The translations under genes and the position numbers were made by a program. From Syntrophomonadaceae bacterium (lineage in GTDB: Bacteria; Bacillota; Dethiobacteria; DTU022), in contig SKPU01000003.1 in assembly GCA_007119335.1 (NCBI GenBank), positions 1 through 6,082 of the forward strand: 6,082 nt of DNA. The letters are read 5' to 3'. The stretch's first letter is position 1. Each line of letters opens with the position of its first letter. Below, piece by piece: positions 1-4,789 of this stretch. The notes under the pieces are model-generated. The model did not search any database and was not told where the DNA came from. It saw only the letters and a list, made by a program, of their open reading frames with translations.

Positions 1-377
1 ACGGTTTGTTTCAGGTTCGCATCTCGGAGATGTTGATGGTTTTACCCTATTTCACCGGGGCTGCGATTCCCGGGTTGTTTGTTGGTTGCCTGATTGCCAA
101 TATTATTGGCGGGCACGGTATTTTGGATATTATTTTTGGCAGCCTGGCCACGTTGATTTCTGCCTACCTGGTATCAAAAATCAGCAATAAATATCTTGTC
201 CCGCTGCCGCCGGTAATTATAAACGCGCTTATTGTGGGGATGGTCCTGCACCTGGTCCTCGGGTTTCCCTTGTACCTGACCGCCTTAATGGTCGGTGCCG
301 GACAATTAGTAGCCTGTTACGGACTGGGCCTGCCCCTGTTGCTGATTTTAGAAAAGCACCGCTATATCTTTGATTGA
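1..377 (+). CDS. queT: QueT-family queuosine-precursor transporter, S component (5'-truncated)
   Basis: This is the C-terminal part of a hydrophobic membrane protein; the reading frame is open from the left edge (first full codon at 3) and ends with TGA at 375-377. The visible protein starts with a QVRISE motif followed by VLPYFTGAAIPGLFVGCLIAN and later DIIFGSLATL and PLPPVIINALIVG, which match the QueT (DUF988) family as I remember it. About four membrane helices are visible (roughly windows 50-115, 120-175, 200-265 and 280-350); ECF S components have about six, so the N-terminal one or two helices lie upstream. Family knowledge: QueT is the predicted substrate-binding subunit of an energy-coupling-factor importer for queuosine precursors and works with shared EcfA/EcfA'/EcfT subunits encoded elsewhere. 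A TTG at 6 is in frame, but the conserved sequence begins right there, so it is unlikely to be the true start. The stop is 13 nt before yebC, suggesting co-transcription. Exact substrate (preQ0, preQ1 or queuine) is not decided by sequence. Confidence 0.85.
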   Translation, partial: GLFQVRISEMLMVLPYFTGAAIPGLFVGCLIANIIGGHGILDIIFGSLATLISAYLVSKISNKYLVPLPPVIINALIVGMVLHLVLGFPLYLTALMVGAGQLVACYGLGLPLLLILEKHRYIFD

Positions 378-383
378 AGGAGG
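378..383 (+). promoter_or_regulatory. Shine-Dalgarno site of yebC (decides start)
   Basis: AGGAGG lies immediately after the queT stop codon. It is 7 nt from the ATG at 391 but only 1 nt from the ATG at 385, so it selects 391. Its overlap with the end of queT allows translational coupling. Confidence 0.85.
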
Positions 384-390
384 GATGCCG

Positions 391-1146
391 ATGGCCGGAC
401 ATTCAAAATGGGCTAATACAAAACACCGTAAAGCAAGGGCGGATGCCCAAAAGGGAAAAATATTTACCAAGCTGGCCCGTGAACTTACCGTCGCTGCCCG
501 GGAGGGTGGTCCTGATTTAGAAACTAACTTTACGCTTCGACTAGCAGTGCAGAAAGCACGCGATAATAACATGCCCAGTGATAATATCCAGCGCGCTATT
601 CAAAAAGGAAGCGGTGGACAGGATGGACCCAAATACGATCAGGCCAGCCTGGAAGGTTACGCCGTTGGCGGAGTAGCGGTGCTGCTTGAAATTATGACGG
701 ATAACCGCAATCGAACTGTTGCTGAAATCAGGCATATCTTTTCACGTCACGACGGCAGCCTCGGTGAATCTGGTTGCGTGGCCTGGATGTTTAACCGCAA
801 AGGATACCTGAGCGTGAATAAAGGCGAACTGGAGATCGATGAGGATGATCTGATCCTGCAGGCTGCCGATGCCGGGGCTGAGGAAGTTGAAACCGAGGAC
901 GAGGAAACCTATAGTATCGTTACCGAAATCGAAAATTTTGAGGATGTGAAGAATAAACTTAGTGCGCAGGGGATTCCAATTGCTTCAGCTGAGGTAACCA
1001 TGCTTCCCGTCAATACCATAGAAATCACTGAATCGAATGCAGCAGATAAGATTATCAACTTGATGGAAGCCTTAGACGATCATGACGATGTTCAGAATGT
1101 CTACGCAAATTTTGATATCCCGAGCGAACTTCTGCTAAAGCAGTAG
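391..1146 (+). CDS. yebC: YebC/TACO1-family translation-associated protein
   Basis: The product has 251 residues, the usual length of the family. It opens with MAGHSKWANTKHRK (1-14), the family signature, followed by GKIFTKLARE (22-31), NNMPSDNIQRAI (59-70), TDNRNRTVAEIRH (103-115) and GSLGESGCVAWMF (122-134); an acidic stretch at 148-173 (ELEIDEDD, VETEDEE) and the ALDDHDDVQNVYANFD segment (227-242) close it. The start at 391 is chosen over in-frame TTG 370 and ATG 385 because of Shine-Dalgarno spacing and the conserved N-terminus. Family knowledge: long annotated as a transcriptional regulator, but mitochondrial TACO1 promotes COX1 translation, and more recent work links bacterial YebC proteins to relief of ribosome stalling at proline-rich sequences. 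It acts in the cytoplasm. Its position directly ahead of ruvC is widespread in bacteria, including E. coli; no functional link with recombination is established from this. Family call is very secure, molecular role less so. Confidence 0.97.
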   Translation: MAGHSKWANTKHRKARADAQKGKIFTKLARELTVAAREGGPDLETNFTLRLAVQKARDNNMPSDNIQRAIQKGSGGQDGPKYDQASLEGYAVGGVAVLLEIMTDNRNRTVAEIRHIFSRHDGSLGESGCVAWMFNRKGYLSVNKGELEIDEDDLILQAADAGAEEVETEDEETYSIVTEIENFEDVKNKLSAQGIPIASAEVTMLPVNTIEITESNAADKIINLMEALDDHDDVQNVYANFDIPSELLLKQ

Positions 1147-1181
1147 GGAGCAGGACAAAAAATGAAGGTACAGGTGAGCAG

Positions 1182-1682
1182 ATGTTAATTATCGGGATCG
1201 ACCCCGGGTTGGCAATAACCGGCTACAGCGTGCTTGAAGAAAGCGGCAGCGATTATAGGTGCCTTAACTCCGGATGTATCCGGACCCATAAAGATTTACC
1301 TGCCGCTTCGAGGCTGGAGGTTATTCATAACCAGGTTTTTGAAATGATTGCGGAATACAGGCCGCAGGCTTTAGTTGTTGAAAAAATATTTTTTAGCAAA
1401 AATGTGCGCACCGCCTTCCAGGTCGGTGAAGCCCGCGGAGTAATCATTCTTGCCGCTGCCCGGTGTAACGTTGATCTATTTGAATACACTCCTCTGCAGG
1501 TCAAACAAGCTGTTGCCGGCTATGGCAAAGCAGAAAAAATGCAGGTCCAGAAAATGGTCCAAATGCTATTAAAACTGCCCAAATTGCCGTCAGTTGACGA
1601 CGAAGCTGACGCAATGGCTGTCGCGCTCTGCCATTTGCAAAACCGCCGTTTTCAGAACGCGGTTAAAGGGGGCAGGGCTTAA
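1182..1682 (+). CDS. ruvC: Crossover junction endodeoxyribonuclease RuvC
   Basis: RuvC is the Holliday-junction resolvase: a dimer that makes symmetrical nicks across a four-way junction during recombinational repair, acting with RuvAB. The 166-residue product is of normal length and has the RNase H-like fold signature: IIGIDPGLAITGYSV (3-17) with catalytic Asp7, LVVEKIFFSKN (64-74) with Glu67, and VDDEADAMAVALCH (138-151) with Asp140 and Asp143 three residues apart, as in the E. coli Asp138/Asp141 pair. All four metal-binding acidic residues are therefore present. QVGEARGVIILAA (80-92) and the YTPLQVKQAVAGYGKAEKMQV region (102-122) are also typical. The ATG at 1182 is the only good in-frame start; AGGTGA at 1172-1177 is a fair ribosome-binding site. 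The gene begins 35 nt after yebC and its TAA is followed directly by the ruvA start codon. Confidence 0.97.
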   Translation: MLIIGIDPGLAITGYSVLEESGSDYRCLNSGCIRTHKDLPAASRLEVIHNQVFEMIAEYRPQALVVEKIFFSKNVRTAFQVGEARGVIILAAARCNVDLFEYTPLQVKQAVAGYGKAEKMQVQKMVQMLLKLPKLPSVDDEADAMAVALCHLQNRRFQNAVKGGRA

Positions 1683-2291
1683 GTGATTGATTTTTTAGTG
1701 GGCCGCCTTATCGCGGCAACTCCCGGTAAAGCAGTTCTTGACCTGGGGGGAATTGGAGTCTCCCTGGAGATGCCCCCGGCAGAGAATGATAATCTTCATA
1801 ACCTGATTGGAGAAGAAATAACAATTTACACCCGTCTGATGATTAGAGAAGACGAAATATATCTTTACGGGTTTCGGGCGGTAGAGGAACGCAAACTCTT
1901 TAATCTGATGCTCAGCGTAAGCGGCTTTGGTCCCCGGTTAGCCTTATCGATGCTCGGTATTTTTAGCGTTTCTGAATTTTACGTTGCAGTGTTGGAAGAA
2001 AATATTGCTCAGCTCAGCCGGGCTCACGGAGTGGGACGCAAAGCGGCCCAGCGCCTGGTCCTCGAACTTAAGGAGAAACTGCCCGGAGCAATCTCCACTG
2101 AAGAGTTAGTGGCCAGTCCGCTATCTCATACCGGTTATTCGGTGGTGGATGATATCACAGAAGCCCTGTGTGCTCTCGGTTATTCCAGCACCGAAGCTTC
2201 TACAGCTGTTAGCAAGGTTGTGGATCAGCATAAAGATCTTCCGCGCGAAGAGCTGTTAAAACTTGTCTTGAAAAGTATGGCCAAAAGCTAA
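1683..2291 (+). CDS. ruvA: Holliday junction branch migration protein RuvA
   Basis: RuvA binds the four-way junction as a tetramer and loads the RuvB motor. The 202 residues show the three family domains: an N-terminal OB-fold (about 1-64) ending in IREDEIYLYGF, whose Glu56 and Asp57 match the acidic pin at the junction centre; tandem helix-hairpin-helix motifs with SGFGPRLA (80-87) and HGVGRKAAQRLVLELKEKL (115-133); and a C-terminal three-helix domain (about 155-202) that contacts RuvB, joined by a flexible linker (about 134-154). The start is GTG at 1683, giving MIDFLVGRL, which matches the family N-terminus. It follows the ruvC TAA with no gap. A purine-rich AAAGGGGG at 1665-1672 inside ruvC lies 10 nt upstream and can serve as ribosome-binding site, so translation is probably coupled to ruvC. 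Confidence 0.97.
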   Translation: MIDFLVGRLIAATPGKAVLDLGGIGVSLEMPPAENDNLHNLIGEEITIYTRLMIREDEIYLYGFRAVEERKLFNLMLSVSGFGPRLALSMLGIFSVSEFYVAVLEENIAQLSRAHGVGRKAAQRLVLELKEKLPGAISTEELVASPLSHTGYSVVDDITEALCALGYSSTEASTAVSKVVDQHKDLPREELLKLVLKSMAKS

Positions 2292-2319
2292 AAAATGCTT
2301 TTATTGAAAGGAGAAGTAT

Positions 2320-3342
2320 ATGGAGGACAGGATTGTATCTGCTCAGCGACAGACCGAAGACGATCCGCAAATTGAGGTCGGTCTCAGGCCCCGTTCCCTG
2401 CAGGAATACGTGGGCCAGGAAAAAATTAAGGAAAAACTGTCGATCTATATCAAGGCAGCCTTGGAGCGAAATGAAGCCCTCGATCATGTCCTGCTATACG
2501 GACCTCCGGGTCTGGGTAAAACGACGCTTGCCCATATTATTGCCTGGGAACTGGGTGTTAATATCAGGGTTACCGCCGGGCCGGCGATTGAACGCCCCGG
2601 GGATTTAGCCGCAATACTGACTAACTTAGGGACCGGTGACGTCCTGTTCATTGATGAGATACACCGCCTGAACCGGACCGTAGAAGAAATTCTCTACCCG
2701 GCGATGGAAGATAACGCTCTCGATATTATCATCGGTAAAGGACCGGGCGCCCGCACATTGCGCCTTGACCTGCCCCCATTTACAATGATTGGCGCCACGG
2801 TCCGGGCTGGCCTGTTAACCTCACCACTCCGTGATCGTTTTGGGGTGGTTGACCGGCTGGAGTTTTACACCCCTGCAGAGTTGGAGGAAATTATTACCCG
2901 TTCCGCTAATATTTTAAATGTAAAAACTGAAAGTGCCGGAGCATCGATCATCGCCCGGGCTTCCAGGGGAACTCCCAGGGTAGCGAACCGCTTGCTTAAA
3001 AGGGTCCGGGATTATGCCCAGATTAAAGCGGACAATATAATAACCGGTGCGGTGGCTGAAGTGGCTCTAGATATGCTGCAGCTCGACAAGCAGGGGTTAG
3101 ACGAGATAGATCGTCGTTTACTGCTGGCGCTTGTGGAAAAATTCGAAGGCGGTCCGGTAGGCTTAGATACCCTTGCCGCCTGCATTAGTGAAGAACCGGA
3201 GACTTTAGAGGATGTCTACGAACCTTACCTGATGCAGCTTGGATTGCTGAAAAGAACTTCGCGGGGGCGGATGGTTACCAGGGAAGTCTATAGCTATCTG
3301 AATCTGCCGCTAAAAGAGGACCCGCAGCAGAAACTGTTTTGA
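2320..3342 (+). CDS. ruvB: Holliday junction branch migration DNA helicase RuvB
   Basis: RuvB is the AAA+ hexameric motor that drives branch migration on RuvA-bound junctions. The 340 residues are complete and textbook: [12 protein letters not shown] (22-33), Walker A GPPGLGKT (61-68), the family-specific [13 protein letters not shown] (91-103), Walker [10 protein letters not shown] (109-117), sensor 1 around GAT (158-160), the SPLRDRFG segment (168-175) with the arginine finger, and sensor 2 in [17 protein letters not shown] (217-233). A winged-helix DNA-binding domain follows (about 260-328: [27 protein letters not shown]). The start ATG at 2320 has AAAGGAGA at 2307-2314, with GGAG 6 nt from the start. 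The gene sits 28 nt after ruvA, completing ruvCAB in one unit. It ends with TGA. Nothing abnormal is seen. Confidence 0.99.
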   Translation: MEDRIVSAQRQTEDDPQIEVGLRPRSLQEYVGQEKIKEKLSIYIKAALERNEALDHVLLYGPPGLGKTTLAHIIAWELGVNIRVTAGPAIERPGDLAAILTNLGTGDVLFIDEIHRLNRTVEEILYPAMEDNALDIIIGKGPGARTLRLDLPPFTMIGATVRAGLLTSPLRDRFGVVDRLEFYTPAELEEIITRSANILNVKTESAGASIIARASRGTPRVANRLLKRVRDYAQIKADNIITGAVAEVALDMLQLDKQGLDEIDRRLLLALVEKFEGGPVGLDTLAACISEEPETLEDVYEPYLMQLGLLKRTSRGRMVTREVYSYLNLPLKEDPQQKLF

Positions 3343-3408
3343 TACTCAAACCCTGCAGAGCATTCTTTATATCTGCTGTTATTTTTTAAAGGCATGATTT
3401 TGTTAACC

Positions 3409-3414
3409 GAGGTG
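3409..3414 (+). promoter_or_regulatory. Shine-Dalgarno site supporting a TTG start
   Basis: GAGGTG stands 7 nt before TTG 3422. An in-frame TAA at 3404-3406 and no ATG or GTG in between mean the TTG is the only plausible start for the small membrane gene that follows. Confidence 0.7.
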
Positions 3415-3421
3415 TTTTAAA

Positions 3422-3640
3422 TTGCTCAACCTGGAATCGTTTGGACGGTTATTGCTGATCGGTGGAGGCGTTATCGCTCTAACCGGTTTAATCTTAGTGG
3501 TTGTTAATCGTCTCGGCTTGGGACGTCTGCCGGGGGACATATTTATACAACGCGAAAACTTTACTTTTTATTTTCCCCTGGCAACCATGATTATTATAAG
3601 TATTATTTTAAGCGTACTGGTCAATTTGATCAGGCGTTAA
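3422..3640 (+). CDS. DUF2905-family small membrane protein, function unknown
   Basis: The 72-residue product has two predicted membrane helices (about 8-28, rich in Leu, Ile, Val and Gly, and about 50-70) joined by a loop with RLGLGRLPGDI (30-40) and QRENFTFYFPL (43-53). This pattern, including the GRLPGDI and NFTFYFPL motifs, matches DUF2905 proteins as I recall them. No catalytic motif or signal peptide is seen; it is likely a helical hairpin in the cytoplasmic membrane. It starts with TTG and ends with Arg-Arg. It lies 79 nt after ruvB and 56 nt before queA, a place where small DUF2905 genes are found in other Clostridia, so it is a real conserved gene rather than a chance frame. Function is not known; the neighbourhood does not prove a role in recombination or tRNA modification. 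Confidence 0.87.
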   Translation: MLNLESFGRLLLIGGGVIALTGLILVVVNRLGLGRLPGDIFIQRENFTFYFPLATMIIISIILSVLVNLIRR

Positions 3641-3654
3641 CGCTGTTTTAAAAT
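3626..3654 (+). promoter_or_regulatory. Possible sigma-A promoter for queA
   Basis: A -35-like TTGATC (3626-3631) and a -10-like TAAAAT (3649-3654, five of six matches) are separated by exactly 17 nt. Transcription would start near 3661, giving a leader of about 36 nt before queA. The -35 lies inside the end of the preceding gene, and an A/T-rich stretch follows. Inference from motif matching only; a second TAAAAT occurs at 3655-3660. Confidence 0.4.
3634..3643 (+). repeat. Perfect 10-bp palindrome at end of DUF2905 gene
   Basis: GCGTTAACGC is its own reverse complement and covers the TAA stop codon of the preceding gene. With flanking CAG (3631-3633) and CTG (3643-3645) it can also fold as a short bulged hairpin with a TTAA loop followed by TTTT, which would be a weak terminator at best. 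It falls in the spacer of the possible queA promoter, where it could be an operator. Function is unproven. Confidence 0.4.
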
Positions 3655-3686
3655 TAAAATGTTTAAATGATCTCAAGAAAATAAGT

Positions 3687-3691
3687 AGGTG
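3687..3691 (+). promoter_or_regulatory. Shine-Dalgarno site supporting queA TTG start
   Basis: AGGTG lies 5 nt before TTG 3697. An in-frame TAA at 3682-3684 excludes any longer version, and no ATG follows before the conserved YDYQLPAELIAQ segment, so TTG is the start. Confidence 0.7.
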
Positions 3692-3696
3692 TCGCT

Positions 3697-4731
3697 TTGA
3701 ACAAGTGTAAATTAAACAGCTACGATTATCAGCTGCCTGCCGAACTAATTGCCCAGGAACCTTTGAAACAAAGAGATCAATCACGGATGTTGATTCTATA
3801 TCGCCAGACTGGTCATATTGAGCACACCACTTTCGATCACTTTCCCGATTATCTCGAAGAAGGCGATTTACTGGTCTTAAATGATACAAAGGTTATACCG
3901 GCCCGCCTGATCGGGCAGATCGCTGGGAAAACTGCCACTGCAGAATTATTGCTGCTCAACAGCCTGGATAACGGTAACTGGGTGGCCATGGTTAAACCGG
4001 GTCGTAAATTGAAACAGGGAGCGAAAGTAATTTTTGAACATGGAATGGAAGCCGTGATAGAAGGTTATACTCGGGAAGGTCTCCGTGAAATCAGTTTCAG
4101 GGGCTCCCGGCCGATCGAGGAAGTCCTGACCCACCTCGGCAAAGTACCCCTGCCGCCTTACATCCATCAAGATGTTGAAGATCCCGATCAATACCAGACC
4201 ATCTATGCCAGGGAGGAAGGATCGGCCGCCGCTCCGACCGCAGGCTTTCATTTTACAGATCAGGTCTTTGAGAATCTTAAGAAAAAAGGGATCGAAACAA
4301 CTTTTGTCACTTTGCACATCGGTCCGGGGACATTTCAACCGGTTAAAACCGAAGATATCCGCGAGCATGTTATGCATTCCGAATACTACCGTCTTGATCA
4401 ACAAACTGCCCACCGCCTGAACCTGGCCCAAAAAGAAAACCGGCGAATTATTGCGGTGGGTACAACAGTCTGCCGGGTGCTTGAAACCTGCGCAGACGAA
4501 AATGGATTGTTCAGAGGAGATCAAGAAAGCTGGTCCGATCTGTTTATATATCCCGGTTTTAATTTCCGCGCGGTTGGGGCTTTGCTCACCAACTTTCATT
4601 TACCTCAATCAACCCTGCTGATGCTGGTCAGCGCCCTGGGCGGGTATGATCAAATCATGGCTGCTTACCGGCAAGCAGTTGAAATGGAATACAGATTTTA
4701 CAGTTTCGGTGATTGTATGCTAATAATCTAG
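3697..4731 (+). CDS. queA: S-adenosylmethionine:tRNA ribosyltransferase-isomerase QueA
   Basis: QueA transfers and isomerises the ribosyl part of S-adenosylmethionine onto preQ1 at tRNA position 34, giving epoxyqueuosine. The 344 residues equal the family length. Signatures in order: YDYQLPAELIAQEPL (9-23), LVLNDTKVIPARL (59-71), KVPLPPYI (149-156), YQTIYA (166-171), GSAAAPTAGFHFT (175-187), LHIGPGTFQPV (206-216), HVMHSEYY (224-231), VGTTVCRVLE (254-263), LLTNFHLPQSTLLMLVSA (296-313) and YRFYSFGD (332-339). Start is TTG. A few positions I remember as nearly invariant differ: Val258 where Ser is usual (GTTS), Gly294 where Asp is usual before the LTNFHLP motif, and Ala177 and Phe184 in the APTAG motif. 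The frame is otherwise intact, so I expect an active enzyme. It is followed by tgt after 58 nt, the standard queA-tgt pair; Tgt acts on the tRNA before QueA. No preQ1 riboswitch is seen in its leader. Confidence 0.98.
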   Translation: MNKCKLNSYDYQLPAELIAQEPLKQRDQSRMLILYRQTGHIEHTTFDHFPDYLEEGDLLVLNDTKVIPARLIGQIAGKTATAELLLLNSLDNGNWVAMVKPGRKLKQGAKVIFEHGMEAVIEGYTREGLREISFRGSRPIEEVLTHLGKVPLPPYIHQDVEDPDQYQTIYAREEGSAAAPTAGFHFTDQVFENLKKKGIETTFVTLHIGPGTFQPVKTEDIREHVMHSEYYRLDQQTAHRLNLAQKENRRIIAVGTTVCRVLETCADENGLFRGDQESWSDLFIYPGFNFRAVGALLTNFHLPQSTLLMLVSALGGYDQIMAAYRQAVEMEYRFYSFGDCMLII

Positions 4732-4749
4732 AAAGTTTTTCAAAAGTTT
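4732..4749 (+). repeat. Helically phased AAAGTTT direct repeat upstream of tgt
   Basis: AAAGTTT occurs at 4732-4738 and again at 4743-4749, 11 nt apart, or about one helical turn. The pair ends just before the TTGACA at 4752 and could act like an UP element or cause DNA bending. The repeat is directly visible; the function is inferred. Confidence 0.35.
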
Positions 4750-4751
4750 AA

Positions 4752-4780
4752 TTGACAGTGAAGCCTGTGTAAGATACTCT
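4752..4780 (+). promoter_or_regulatory. Possible sigma-A promoter for tgt
   Basis: A perfect -35 hexamer TTGACA (4752-4757) is followed after 17 nt by TACTCT (4775-4780), which keeps only the first, second and last bases of the -10 consensus. GATACT at 4773-4778 is an alternative with a 15-nt spacer. Initiation would fall close to 4787, only a few bases before the tgt start. Upstream A/T tracts could help. Motif-based inference only. Confidence 0.4.
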
Positions 4781-4789
4781 ATATGATGG

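Noticed and set aside
6..8. TTG at 6 as the true start of the membrane protein at the left edge
   Set aside because: The family's conserved QVRISE motif would begin at residue 3, and about two N-terminal helices would be missing; the gene is cut by the window edge.
2871..3360. Ten-base repeat CCCTGCAGAG at 2871-2880 and 3351-3360
   Set aside because: One copy is in ruvB coding sequence and the other is in the gap after it; exact 10-mers are expected several times by chance in 6 kb.
3355..3387. GCAGA/TCTGC inverted repeat followed by a T-rich run after ruvB, a possible terminator
   Set aside because: The stem is only 5 bp with a 12-nt loop, and the T run does not follow the stem directly; too weak to call.
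3394..3420. Eight-codon frame (MILLTEVF) ending just before the DUF2905 gene
   Set aside because: The only purine-rich site is 1 nt from its ATG, so initiation is unlikely; probably chance.
3641..3696. preQ1 riboswitch in the queA leader
   Set aside because: I looked for the short preQ1-I pseudoknot pattern with its C-rich and A-rich tail parts and found no match here or before tgt; any such element for queT would lie upstream of the window.
3946..4599. Open frame of 217 codons on the minus strand, opposite queA
   Set aside because: It lies wholly within a well-conserved queA coding sequence, its translation shows no recognisable domain, and its composition looks like the complement of plus-strand codons.
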